This document shows, piece by piece, positions 23,845 through 33,306 of a stretch of 37,529 nucleotides of DNA. The notes beneath the pieces were generated by a model, which was given only the letters and a program-made list of their open reading frames with translations, ran no database searches and was not told the origin of the DNA. Position 1 is the first letter of the stretch, and each line of letters opens with the position of its first letter. Position numbers and translations under genes: made by a program. Source of the DNA: Clostridiales bacterium. GTDB taxonomy: Bacteria; Bacillota; Clostridia; Lutisporales; Lutisporaceae. Where the stretch lies: contig DUSG01000056.1 of assembly GCA_012842725.1 (NCBI GenBank), positions 1 to 37,529 of the forward strand. The letters run 5' to 3'.

Positions 23845-26070
23845 TTATTTTCTTGGTACAGCCTCCATTGTATAAGTTTCGATTATATCTCCTTCTTTTA
23901 TGTCATTAAATTTTTCCAGAGTTATTCCGCATTCAAAACCTGCATTTACTTCTCTGGCATCATCTTTAAATCGTTTTAAGGAAGCTATTTTCCCTTCGTA
24001 TATAACTACTCCATCTCTAATAACTCTTGCTTCATTATTTCTATTTACCTTACCATCAGTTACATAGCATCCTGCTATTGTACCAACACTGGAAGCTTTA
24101 AATATGGCTCTAACTTCAGCATGACCTGTTACAACTTCCTTATATTCTGGTTCTAACATTCCTTTCATCGCAGATTGCATATCTTCTATAGCATCATATA
24201 TTACTCTATACAATCTGATATCAACTTTATGTTTTTCTGCCAACGTTGCTGCTGAAGGTTGAGGTCTAACATTAAATCCTATTATTATAGCATTGGAAGC
24301 AGATGCAAACATAACATCAGTTTCTGTAATTGCACCTACACCACCGTGAATTGCTTTTATTTTTACTTCATCATTACTTAGTTTTTCTAATGATTGTTTT
24401 AATGCCTCAACAGAACCTTGTACATCTGCTTTAATAATGATGTTTAATTCCTTGACTTTACCTGCCTGTATCTGATTGAATAAATCATCCAATGAAATTT
24501 TTTGACTACTTTGCAGATGTTCTTCACGATATTTTTCTTTTCTTTTTTCCGATATCGTTCTAGCTGTTTTTTCGTCATTTACTGTAATAAATATATCACC
24601 AGCATCAGGAACTTCAGATAAACCTGTTATCTCTACAGGCATTGATGGACCTGCTTTTTTTACATTTTTTCCTTTATCATCTGTCATAGTTCTTACTTTA
24701 CCATAAGTATTTCCTACAATAAAATAGTCACCGATATTTAAAGTACCATTTTGTATCAAAACAGTTGCAACCGGTCCTCTGCTTTTATCCAGTTTTGCCT
24801 CAATAACAGTTCCTCTCGCTTTTTTATTAGGATTAGCTTTTAGCTCTTGCATCTCTGCAACTAATAATATCATCTCTAAAAGATTTTCTATACCTATTTT
24901 CTTTTTTGCAGATACAGGTACACAAATTGTATCTCCGCCCCAATCTTCCGGTATAAGACCATGTTCTGTCAGCTCTTGTTTTACTCTATCAGGATTAGCA
25001 CCAGATTTATCTATTTTATTTATTGCAACAATAATAGTTACATTTGCTGCCTTGGCATGATTTATCGCTTCTATTGTCTGGGGCATAACGCCATCATCCG
25101 CTGCAACAACTAAGACAGCTATATCTGTAACTTTCGCACCTCTTGCTCTCATAGCTGTAAAAGCTTCGTGCCCGGGTGTATCAAGGAAGGTAATTTTTTT
25201 TCCATCAATATTAACCATATAGGCTCCTATATGTTGTGTAATACCTCCAGCTTCTGTAGCAATTACATTAGTTTGTCTAATAGCGTCCAGAAGTGATGTT
25301 TTTCCGTGATCAACGTGACCCATTATTGTTACAACAGGTGGTCTTGGTTTTAAATCTTCTTCCCTATCTTCTTCTTCTTGCAAAAGTAATTCTTCATCAT
25401 CTTTTTCTATCGCTTTTTCAATTTTGATTCCAAATTCATCAGCAATTAATGATGCTGTATCAAAATCTATTTCTTGATTAATTGTTGCAACAATACCAAG
25501 AAGTAATAATTTTTTTATTATCTCTGCAACAGATTTTCCGATTTTTTCGCTAAGTTCTTTAACAGATATGGAACTTCCAATTTTTATTGGCTTTTTTGAT
25601 ATTATAGGTTCATCATTTTTGGGTTGATTTTCAGAAGTTTTCTTTTCCTTCTTTTTATCCCATTTTATATTAACTTTCTTTTTATTGTTTTCACTTTTTT
25701 TGCTTTGCGATATCTTTCTTATTTTTTTTGATGTTTTATCATTGCTATATTCTTTTTCATAGTCATCATTTATATAAGAATCATTAAACACATTCTCTTC
25801 TTTTTTAATATTTTTTTTAGTATTGTAGTAATTTGACATATTCTTATTTTTTATATCAGTAGATGTAACAGCTTTTCTATCTATCTTTTTATCTTCCTTT
25901 TTTTCTTCTTCTTTTTTTAAAAATAAATCCCTGATAAGTTTTTCTTCATCGCTTTCAATATTACTCATATGATTATTTATATTAATATTTATTTCTTTTG
26001 CTTTAGCAATTAATTCTTTGCTGGACAATCCTAACTCTTTAGCTAACTCATATAATCTCTTTTTACCCAA
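23845..26070 (-). CDS. infB: Translation initiation factor IF-2
   Basis: GTPase that brings fMet-tRNA to the 30S subunit. An N-terminal IF2_N helix domain (about 1-50) is followed by a long Lys/Glu/Asn-rich linker (about 50-160), a second IF2_N domain (about 165-215), and the G domain with GHVDHGKT (249-256), DTPGHEAF and NKIDKSG. Domains II to IV end in ITLEKFNDIKEGDIIE. An outer TTG at 26085 and a GTG lie within GGGGGTGA. The TTG at 26070, correctly spaced from it, yields MGKKRLYELAKELG, the standard IF-2 start (741 residues). Alternative internal starts (short IF-2 forms) cannot be excluded. Confidence 0.97.
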   Translation of the reverse strand: MGKKRLYELAKELGLSSKELIAKAKEINININNHMSNIESDEEKLIRDLFLKKEEEKKEDKKIDRKAVTSTDIKNKNMSNYYNTKKNIKKEENVFNDSYINDDYEKEYSNDKTSKKIRKISQSKKSENNKKKVNIKWDKKKEKKTSENQPKNDEPIISKKPIKIGSSISVKELSEKIGKSVAEIIKKLLLLGIVATINQEIDFDTASLIADEFGIKIEKAIEKDDEELLLQEEEDREEDLKPRPPVVTIMGHVDHGKTSLLDAIRQTNVIATEAGGITQHIGAYMVNIDGKKITFLDTPGHEAFTAMRARGAKVTDIAVLVVAADDGVMPQTIEAINHAKAANVTIIVAINKIDKSGANPDRVKQELTEHGLIPEDWGGDTICVPVSAKKKIGIENLLEMILLVAEMQELKANPNKKARGTVIEAKLDKSRGPVATVLIQNGTLNIGDYFIVGNTYGKVRTMTDDKGKNVKKAGPSMPVEITGLSEVPDAGDIFITVNDEKTARTISEKRKEKYREEHLQSSQKISLDDLFNQIQAGKVKELNIIIKADVQGSVEALKQSLEKLSNDEVKIKAIHGGVGAITETDVMFASASNAIIIGFNVRPQPSAATLAEKHKVDIRLYRVIYDAIEDMQSAMKGMLEPEYKEVVTGHAEVRAIFKASSVGTIAGCYVTDGKVNRNNEARVIRDGVVIYEGKIASLKRFKDDAREVNAGFECGITLEKFNDIKEGDIIETYTMEAVPRK

Positions 26071-26088
26071 ATAATTCACCCCCAATTT

Positions 26089-26403
26089 TTATTGGTTATT
26101 TTCCAATAAACTTATCAAAACTTTAGCAAAGTTTTCATCTATTATACCAATAACAGATCTAATTTTTCGTCCCAGACTCATACTTAATTCTTCCTTTGTT
26201 AAGCATACAAAGTATGGAACATTATAATAACGTGCCGAATTTGTAAACTTATCTTTCGTATTATTAGAAGCATCTTCAGCTATTATCAGTAATTTTATTT
26301 TTCTCTTTCTTAACGCAAGCTTTATTGGGTCTTGACCTGATATTACTTTTCCTGATTTATATGCAAAACCTATCATGGTTAATATCTTATTCCGATTCTT
26401 CAT
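26089..26403 (-). CDS. ylxQ: L7Ae-family RNA-binding protein YlxQ
   Basis: A 104-residue L7Ae/L30e/Gadd45-fold protein. GFAYKSGKVISGQD, KIKLLIIAEDASNNT and the NVPYFVCLTKEELSMSLGR segment are typical. It is predicted to bind kink-turn RNA, in keeping with its place in the nusA-infB operon, but its cellular role is not settled. It overlaps the end of ylxR by 17 bases, suggesting coupled translation. Confidence 0.93.
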   Translation of the reverse strand: MKNRNKILTMIGFAYKSGKVISGQDPIKLALRKRKIKLLIIAEDASNNTKDKFTNSARYYNVPYFVCLTKEELSMSLGRKIRSVIGIIDENFAKVLISLLENNQ

Positions 26404-26665
26404 TTGATAGAATTTGCTCCTTTAGAGTTTCAATTAATTGATCATCAATATTTGTTTCCAATGAACGTTCTATGCTTTTAGCTTTTATTGCATTTTCAAA
26501 ACATTCAATAGTGGGGCATATATAGCACCCCCTACCTGATGCTTTACCTTTTAAATCTATAAATATAATGCCTTCCGGACTTCTCACTATTCTTATCATT
26601 TCCTTTTTAGGTTTCTTTTCATTGCATCCTAAGCATGTTCTCATGGGAATTTTCTTTTTCACCAT
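26387..26665 (-). CDS. ylxR: YlxR family protein (DUF448)
   Basis: A 92-residue basic protein with the family signature RTCLGC near the N-terminus and GRGCYICP in the middle; the structure of a homologue suggested RNA binding. The gene is almost always between nusA and infB, as here. The frame opens at TTG 26668, but the next codon ATG (26665) is correctly spaced from GAGGG and is preferred. A regulatory role as a nucleoid protein has been proposed for B. subtilis YlxR. Confidence 0.93.
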   Translation of the reverse strand: MVKKKIPMRTCLGCNEKKPKKEMIRIVRSPEGIIFIDLKGKASGRGCYICPTIECFENAIKAKSIERSLETNIDDQLIETLKEQILSNEESE

Positions 26666-26677
26666 CAAACCACCCTC

Positions 26678-27721
26678 TTATTCCATCGATGTGACTTGAG
26701 ATTCGCTTTTGATATCAATTTTACAGCCTGTAAGCTTTGCCGCTAATCTTGCATTTTGCCCTTCCTTACCAATAGCTAATGATAACTGTGAATCACTAAC
26801 AACAACATTAGCAATATTTTCTTCTTTGTTGATAGATACACTAATCACTTTTGCAGGACTTAATGCGCTGGCTACAAATTCCGCTAAATCACTACTCCAT
26901 TCAATAATATCTATCTTTTCCCCTCTTAATTCATCAACTATAACCTGAACTCTTTGTCCTTTCTGACCAACGCAAGCACCAACAGCATCTATATTTTCAT
27001 CGTGTGAATATACTGCTATTTTTGTTCTTGAACCTGCTTCTCTTGATATAGCTTTTATCTCTACTATACCATCTCTTATCTCTGGCACTTCTAATTCAAA
27101 CAGCCTTTTAACCAAACTTGGATGAGTTCTTGATAAAATTACTTGTGGTCCTTTAGTTGTTTTTTTGACTTCCACCACATAAGTTTTTATCCTGTCACCA
27201 ACATTATATGTTTCTCCAGGAGTTTGCTCATTTGGACCCAGAATAGCTTCTGTTCTACCAAGATCTATATAAACATTATTTTTTTCTTTTCTTTGAACTA
27301 ATCCAGTTACAATCTCATCTTCCTTATTAATAAATTCTTCATAGATATTTATTCTTTCAGCTTCTCTAATACGTTGTACAACCACTTGTTTAGCTGTTTG
27401 CGCAGCAATTCTTCCAAAATTCTTTGGAGTAACTTTAATCTCTACTATATCTCCAATTTTATAGTTTTTATTTATACTTTTTGCATCTTCAAGGCTTATT
27501 TCTAGCAATTCGTTATTAACAGTTTCAACTACAGTTTTTCTTGCAAATACTTCAACATCACCGCTTTCTCTATTTATAGCAACTCTCACATTTTGTGCAG
27601 TTCCATAATTTTTTTTGTATGCACTTACTAATGCTGAATTTATAGCTTCAAATAGCACATCTTCTTTTATCCCCTTTTCCTTAGCAATCTGTTGGATTGC
27701 TTGGAGAAACTCCCCGTTCAT
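26678..27721 (-). CDS. nusA: Transcription elongation/termination factor NusA
   Basis: Binds RNA polymerase and nascent RNA, affecting pausing, termination and antitermination. The N-terminal domain (MNGEFLQAIQQIAKEKGI...SAYKKNYG) is followed by an S1 domain (EDEIVTGLVQRKEKNNVYIDLG) and KH1/KH2 (DAVGACVGQKGQRVQ; LAIGKEGQNARLAAKLTG). It is 347 residues long, the short Gram-positive form without C-terminal acidic repeats. AAGGAGGG precedes the ATG by about ten bases. It follows rimP by 16 bases. Confidence 0.97.
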   Translation of the reverse strand: MNGEFLQAIQQIAKEKGIKEDVLFEAINSALVSAYKKNYGTAQNVRVAINRESGDVEVFARKTVVETVNNELLEISLEDAKSINKNYKIGDIVEIKVTPKNFGRIAAQTAKQVVVQRIREAERINIYEEFINKEDEIVTGLVQRKEKNNVYIDLGRTEAILGPNEQTPGETYNVGDRIKTYVVEVKKTTKGPQVILSRTHPSLVKRLFELEVPEIRDGIVEIKAISREAGSRTKIAVYSHDENIDAVGACVGQKGQRVQVIVDELRGEKIDIIEWSSDLAEFVASALSPAKVISVSINKEENIANVVVSDSQLSLAIGKEGQNARLAAKLTGCKIDIKSESQVTSME

Positions 27722-27737
27722 TTAGTTTTAACCCTCC

Positions 27738-28196
27738 TTAAAATTTTATTGTAGGTCTCATTACAGCTATCATCTTTCTATCAACTTCGATAATTTTACC
27801 ATTGAAATTTAGTACTACTTTATTATCATCAAAATCTAATAAGATTGCTTCAATAGTTTTTTTCCCTTCGTAAGGTTCATAAAACTTTATTTCTAATTCT
27901 TTGTTTAAATTCTTTTTAAAATCTCTTTCAGTTTTTAATGGCCTGTCAATTCCTGGTGAAGATACCTCAAATATATAAGAATGATCTATGGGATCAACCT
28001 CATCTAGTTTAACACTTAATTCCTCACTTACTAATTGACAATCATCTATGGTTATGCCACCTTCTTTATCTATAAATAACCTAAGATACCACTGCCCACC
28101 TTCTTTCTTATATTCTGCATCAACAAACTCGAAATTATATTTTTCTAGAATTGGCATACTTAACTCATATAATATATCTTCAACTTTCTTATTCAA
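27738..28196 (-). CDS. rimP: Ribosome maturation factor RimP
   Basis: 30S assembly factor, about 152 residues, with two small domains. FEFVDAEYKKEGGQWYLRLFID, GGITIDDCQLVSEELS and the signature YIFEVSSPGIDRPLK are visible. The frame begins at TTG 28211, but that codon precedes the ribosome site GGGAGGAG. The TTG at 28196, five bases after the site, gives MNKKVEDILYELSMPILEKY, the normal start. It heads the rimP-nusA-ylxR-ylxQ-infB operon; the 150-base gap upstream has the polC hairpin but no convincing promoter. Confidence 0.95.
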   Translation of the reverse strand: MNKKVEDILYELSMPILEKYNFEFVDAEYKKEGGQWYLRLFIDKEGGITIDDCQLVSEELSVKLDEVDPIDHSYIFEVSSPGIDRPLKTERDFKKNLNKELEIKFYEPYEGKKTIEAILLDFDDNKVVLNFNGKIIEVDRKMIAVMRPTIKF

Positions 28197-28281
28197 TCTA
28201 ACTCCTCCCAATTATATAATTAATATCCTCATTTAACTAGAAAAGTATAACGAGGTAAAAATATTATATTTATAATAGGAA

Positions 28282-28302
28282 AGAGTGGGAGATACCCACT
28301 CT
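28282..28302 (-). terminator. Terminator after polC
   Basis: AGAGTGGG (28282-28289) pairs perfectly with CCCACTCT (28295-28302) around AGATA. On the minus strand it is followed by TTTCCTATTATAA, a weak T-run, so read-through into rimP is likely. It is about 60 bases past the polC stop. Confidence 0.7.
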
Positions 28303-28364
28303 AATTGAAAATAATAAATTTAAGTCCAGAAAAATTATATCATTGTTTACATTCTCATGCAAGG

Positions 28365-31300
28365 TTAAAATAAGCTCAACTGATTATTTTCGGGTAATCC
28401 ATCTAAACAACCATGATTTTTCATAATTTCAATAACAGTTTTTGAGAGTTTTGCTCGTTCTCTTAAATCTTCTACAGAAATAAAAGGGTATTTTTCTCTT
28501 TCTTTCACAATGCTTAAAGCAGCATTTTGACCTAAACCCTGCAAAGCTCTAAGTGGTGGTCTAATTCCTTCGTCTGTTACTAAAAATTTATCTGCTTCTG
28601 ATTTGTATAAATCAACAGGTAATAACTTTATACCCCTGCAATACATTTCATAAACCACTTCTGTCAAAGTCATCAAATTTTTTTCTTTTGCACTTGCATT
28701 ATTCCCTAATTTGTTCAATTCAATCCATTTTGCTTTGACGAAATTTTTTCCTTTAATAAATAAATCTGCATCAAAATCTTCTATCCTGACAGTAAAATAT
28801 GTAGCATAAAAAGCTTCCGGATAATATACTTTATAGTATGCTATTCTGAATGACATCATTACATAAGCCGTTGCATGAGCTTTAGGAAATAAATATTTTA
28901 TAGTTTTGCATGAGTTTATATACCATTCAGGTATACCTTTTTTCCGCATCTCTTCTTCAGATTCAGGACTCAAACCTTTACCCTTTCTGACACTTTCTGC
29001 TGTTTTAAAAGCAAGTTTTGGTTCAATTCCATTATAAATAAGGTACAACATTATATCGTCTCTGGTTGAGATTACATCTTTTAATGTAGCTTTACCGCTT
29101 CTTATAATATCTTGTGCGTTATTGAGCCAAACATCAGTACCATGAGACAATCCCGATATCCTTAATAACTCTGCAAAGGTTGAAGGCTTTGTATCCATTA
29201 ACATTTGTCTAACAAACTTTGTTCCAAACTCAGGTATACCTAGACTTCCCACTTCACAGTCTATTTCTTTTAAATCCACTCCTAAAGCTTCTGTTGAAGT
29301 AAAAATACTCATAGTCTTTTTGTCATCCAGTCTGATGCTTTGAGCTGGTACACCTGTAATATCTTCTAACATTTTTATTATTGTAGGTACATCATGCCCT
29401 AAAATATCTAATTTAAGCAATCTCCCGCTTATAGAATGATAATCAAAGTGGGTTGTGATTACTGAAGAATCAGTATCATCAGCTGGGTGCTGAATAGGTG
29501 TAAATTCATAAATTTCTTTATCAGAGGGGACTATCATTACTCCCCCAGGGTGTTGACCGGTTGTTCTTTTAATTCCTGTACAACCGTCAATTAATCTTTT
29601 TGCTTCAGCACTATTTAGTTTTTTCCCTTTTATTTCGAAATATTTTTTCACAAAACCATATGCTGTTTTTTCAGCTATGGTTCCTATTGTTCCTGCTCTA
29701 AAGACATGGCCTTTCCCAAATAGTTCTTCAGTATATTTATGTGCAACAGGTTGATATTCGCCTGCAAAGTTCAGGTCGATATCCGGTTCTTTATCTCCTT
29801 CAAAGCCTAGGAAAGTTTCAAATGGTATATCATATCCATCTTTTTTTAACATGCTTTTACAATGTGGACATTCTTTATCTGGCAAATCAACACCTGAACC
29901 TATGCTTCCATCAGTAAAAAATTGCGAGTACTTGCATTTTTCGCATATATAATGTGGAGGAAGAGGATTAACCTCTGTTATATCACACATCATTGCAACA
30001 AGAGATGAACCTACTGAACCTCTAGAACCTACCAGATATCCGTCTTTCATTGATTTTGTTACAAGTTTATGAGCGATTAAATATAAAACTGCGTAACCAT
30101 TGTTTATAATTGAATTTAATTCTTTATTCAAGCGCTCTTCCACTATCTTTGGCAAATTATCACCATAGATACTGTGGGCTTTGTTCATTGTCATTTCTCT
30201 TACTTGTTCATCAGCGCCGTCAATTTTTGGAGGAAAAGTCTCTTCTGGTATTGGTATTACATCTTCTATATTGCTAGCTATTTTAGATGGATTCTCTACG
30301 ACAATTTCATAAGCAATCTCTTTATCGAAATAACTAAACTCTTCCAACATTTCTTCAGTAGTTTTAAAATATAATGGTGCTTGGTCATCTGCATCGCTAT
30401 AACCTTGAACAGCCATCAGTATTCTTCTGAAAACTTCGTCTTCAGGTTCAAGAAAATGTACATCGCCTGTAGCTACAACTGGTTTATTAAGCTTTTTGCC
30501 CAACTCATAAATCTTCTTATTTATTTCGATGAGTCCTTTCTTATCAATAGTGCCGTTTCTAATCATGAATTCATTATTAGCTAATGGCTGAATTTCCAAG
30601 TAATCATATAATTTTGCTCTTTCAAGCAAAATACTTTTATCGACATTATTCAGTATTGATTGAAAAATTTCTCCTGATTCACAGGCAGACCCAATAATTA
30701 ATCCTTCTCTATATTTCATAAGCTGGCTCTTCAAAATCCTTGGTTTTTTATAAAAATGATCCAGATGAGATATAGAGATTAATTTATAAAGATTTTTTAA
30801 TCCTTCTTGATTTTTAACCAGAATAATAATGTGGTAAGATTCTGATGTTTTTAGATTCTTATCTTCTTTAGTTAAATTATTTATTTCACTTAAAGACCTA
30901 ATATCTTTTTCTTCAAGTAATTTAAACATCTCCAAAAGTACATGGGCAACTGCTGTTGCATCATCAGTAGCTCTATGATGATTTTCCAGTTTTATATTAA
31001 AATAATCACATAAATTGTTTAGCTTATGTTTGTTTATAGGTAACAGATTTCTAGATAGCTGTAATGTATCTAATACAGGATTGTTGAGACTTAATCCTAA
31101 CATAGAAGCTCCGTGTTTAATGAAACCAACATCAAACAGAGCGTTATGTGCAACCAATGGTCTTTCGCCTACAAAACCTAAGAATTGTGGCAATACCTCT
31201 TCAATAGATGGAGCATCTGCTACCATTTCGTCTGTTATACCGGTTAAGTTTTGTATCTTCTCCGGTATAGGAATACCAGGATTTATTAAAGTAGAAAATG

Positions 31301-32624
31301 TGGACACAATCTTTCTATTTTTGATTAATACAGCACCGATTTCCGTTATTTTATCATTTACATTGTTTAGACCGGTTGTTTCTATGTCAAATGCAACATA
31401 TTCATCGTCGAAACTATAGTCAATATCGTTATAAACAATAGGAGTACCATCATTTACTAAATATCCTTCTACACCATAAATTATTTTAACACCATACTTT
31501 TTCCCTGCTTCATAAGCTTCTGGAAAAGCTTGTACCACACCGTGATCCGTTATTGCAATTGCGTTATGGCCCCATTCCTTAGCTCTTTTAACTAGTGCTG
31601 TAGCTGTTACTACCCCATCCATAGCACTCATAGATGTATGGGCATGTAGTTCTATTCTTTTATTAGCAGCATTATCTTTTCTTTGTTTATTTTCTTCTTC
31701 CATTATACTTATCGGGTATAGTACAACTTCTTTATTGTAAGTGTCTAAGTGTATATCACCCTTAATTCTGACCCAGCTGCCAGGACTAAGTCTGTTTTCT
31801 ATTTCTTCTAACTTTTCATCTTCCTTTAAAAACAGTTTACATATTATCGAATTTGAATAATCAGTAACATAAATATTTATTATTTTTCTTTCGTTATTCA
31901 ATACTTTGCTATCTAAATGAAATATCTTTCCTTTTATTACAACCCTACCTGATTCTTCATTTAAATCATCTATAGATGTAATTATGTCGTCAGAAAAAGC
32001 TTTACCATAAATAACTGGATTTTTTGTTACAGTATTGTTTTTTTCTACATTATTGTTATCATTATTATTTTCACTAAGTTCTAAAGTTTCAGCAATTAGT
32101 TTTTCTTCTTCTTTTAAAATAGATTGAATATATTCATCATAATCGATTCCATCATCAGCATATTTACATTCAATATTTATATCAATTCCATATAGCTCTA
32201 AAGCTTTTTCTTTGATCATCTGACATAATTTTTTTTCCATTACATAATCATAAGAAGCTTTAGAATTTAATGTAATTTGAACTTCATCCTCAGTATACTC
32301 AATGGAACAATCACTTAGAAAACCAATAAAACTAGGATTTTCATCATAGATAATATTCAATATATGGTTTAAAGAATCTTTAATATTATTATCAGTGCTT
32401 ACTGTTTTTACATTGTCTATTAATACAAGTTTCAGTTGGAATAAATCATACTCTTTTGCTAAATTATTTTCTATTGATTTTAGATAATTTACATCAATCA
32501 ATCCTTCAGGTTTTACATACAATTCCCATATTCTTTTTTTTGGATATACTATGACTTTTTTTATATCAAACATATTTCTTATTATACTTATGTAATCGTT
32601 ACTTTTTTTAACTTTTGTCTGCAT
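28365..32624 (-). CDS. polC: DNA polymerase III alpha subunit, PolC type
   Basis: Gram-positive replicative polymerase with built-in proofreading, 1419 residues, full length. Order: N-terminal tau-binding region; Asn-rich linker (about 183-198); OB fold (about 225-310); PHP domain starting HAHTSMSAMDG (327-337) and interrupted by the 3'-5' exonuclease (FDIETTGLN, Asp413/Glu415; LVAHNALFDVGF; HRATDDA). A zinc module follows (CEKCKYSQF, CPHCKS), then the palm DIDLNF, TTGQHPGGVMIVP and the C-terminal beta-binding/duplex region. The ribosome site is weak (GGTGAT). It follows the glycosyltransferase gene by 26 bases; proS, which precedes polC in B. subtilis, is absent. Confidence 0.97.
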   Translation of the reverse strand: MQTKVKKSNDYISIIRNMFDIKKVIVYPKKRIWELYVKPEGLIDVNYLKSIENNLAKEYDLFQLKLVLIDNVKTVSTDNNIKDSLNHILNIIYDENPSFIGFLSDCSIEYTEDEVQITLNSKASYDYVMEKKLCQMIKEKALELYGIDINIECKYADDGIDYDEYIQSILKEEEKLIAETLELSENNNDNNNVEKNNTVTKNPVIYGKAFSDDIITSIDDLNEESGRVVIKGKIFHLDSKVLNNERKIINIYVTDYSNSIICKLFLKEDEKLEEIENRLSPGSWVRIKGDIHLDTYNKEVVLYPISIMEEENKQRKDNAANKRIELHAHTSMSAMDGVVTATALVKRAKEWGHNAIAITDHGVVQAFPEAYEAGKKYGVKIIYGVEGYLVNDGTPIVYNDIDYSFDDEYVAFDIETTGLNNVNDKITEIGAVLIKNRKIVSTFSTLINPGIPIPEKIQNLTGITDEMVADAPSIEEVLPQFLGFVGERPLVAHNALFDVGFIKHGASMLGLSLNNPVLDTLQLSRNLLPINKHKLNNLCDYFNIKLENHHRATDDATAVAHVLLEMFKLLEEKDIRSLSEINNLTKEDKNLKTSESYHIIILVKNQEGLKNLYKLISISHLDHFYKKPRILKSQLMKYREGLIIGSACESGEIFQSILNNVDKSILLERAKLYDYLEIQPLANNEFMIRNGTIDKKGLIEINKKIYELGKKLNKPVVATGDVHFLEPEDEVFRRILMAVQGYSDADDQAPLYFKTTEEMLEEFSYFDKEIAYEIVVENPSKIASNIEDVIPIPEETFPPKIDGADEQVREMTMNKAHSIYGDNLPKIVEERLNKELNSIINNGYAVLYLIAHKLVTKSMKDGYLVGSRGSVGSSLVAMMCDITEVNPLPPHYICEKCKYSQFFTDGSIGSGVDLPDKECPHCKSMLKKDGYDIPFETFLGFEGDKEPDIDLNFAGEYQPVAHKYTEELFGKGHVFRAGTIGTIAEKTAYGFVKKYFEIKGKKLNSAEAKRLIDGCTGIKRTTGQHPGGVMIVPSDKEIYEFTPIQHPADDTDSSVITTHFDYHSISGRLLKLDILGHDVPTIIKMLEDITGVPAQSIRLDDKKTMSIFTSTEALGVDLKEIDCEVGSLGIPEFGTKFVRQMLMDTKPSTFAELLRISGLSHGTDVWLNNAQDIIRSGKATLKDVISTRDDIMLYLIYNGIEPKLAFKTAESVRKGKGLSPESEEEMRKKGIPEWYINSCKTIKYLFPKAHATAYVMMSFRIAYYKVYYPEAFYATYFTVRIEDFDADLFIKGKNFVKAKWIELNKLGNNASAKEKNLMTLTEVVYEMYCRGIKLLPVDLYKSEADKFLVTDEGIRPPLRALQGLGQNAALSIVKEREKYPFISVEDLRERAKLSKTVIEIMKNHGCLDGLPENNQLSLF

Positions 32625-32650
32625 TTTATCACCAGTTAATCATAGTTTTT

Positions 32651-33289
32651 TTAATGCATTAAAGTTTTACTCAATACTTTAATTATATCCATATACATTT
32701 TTAACCTGGAGGAAAATCCACTGATTATACCTAATTTTTCCTCCTTTGTTAAATGAGTGATATCTTCTAAATATACCTCCAATGTTCTATAAGATTTTCT
32801 ATTGACGTGTACAGTCAATGAAACTTCTATTCCATATCTAGTTATATCCAAGTCTTCTAATTCTTCTATTATATACCTTCTTAAAGCTCTTTGACCCGAA
32901 AGATGAGGAGCAATCTTCTGTGCAATATCCGTTATGATTCTTCCATGTTTGAAAATTCCTACAGTCATATCTGCTTCTTGATTTATCACTGGAGTTAATA
33001 AATTAAATATATGTTCATCTTTTAATCCGATTAAATCAGCATCTAATAGTAAGACTATATCAGAGTCGCATTCTTTTACTCCTACTTTCACAGCTCCTCC
33101 TTTGCCAATATTTTCTTTAAGCTCAATTACTTTTGCGCCATGTTTTTTTGCTATATTAGCTGTATTGTCCCAAGAACCATCACTTACTACTATAACTTGA
33201 TCAATTAAAGACATATTGCAAACAACTTTTAATACATCTCCAATGGTTTTCTCTTCATTATATGCAGGTATAATTGCTGTTACAGCCAT
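32651..33289 (-). CDS. Family 2 glycosyltransferase, substrate unknown
   Basis: A 212-residue GT-A fold glycosyltransferase without membrane segments. AIIPAYNEEKTIGDVL opens the nucleotide-binding domain; VVSDGSWDNT, GKGGAVKVG and the metal-binding LLDADLIGL (Asp83, Asp85) follow. The pattern resembles dolichyl-phosphate-mannose-synthase-like and glucosyl-phosphoglycerate-synthase-like enzymes; donor and acceptor cannot be told. An outer ATG (33310) overlaps the ispG stop as ATGA, but TAGGGGGT lies inside that extension and fits the ATG at 33289. It sits where proS is found in Bacillus, between ispG and polC. Confidence 0.85.
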   Translation of the reverse strand: MAVTAIIPAYNEEKTIGDVLKVVCNMSLIDQVIVVSDGSWDNTANIAKKHGAKVIELKENIGKGGAVKVGVKECDSDIVLLLDADLIGLKDEHIFNLLTPVINQEADMTVGIFKHGRIITDIAQKIAPHLSGQRALRRYIIEELEDLDITRYGIEVSLTVHVNRKSYRTLEVYLEDITHLTKEEKLGIISGFSSRLKMYMDIIKVLSKTLMH

Positions 33290-33306
33290 ACTTATACCCC
33301 CTAAGT

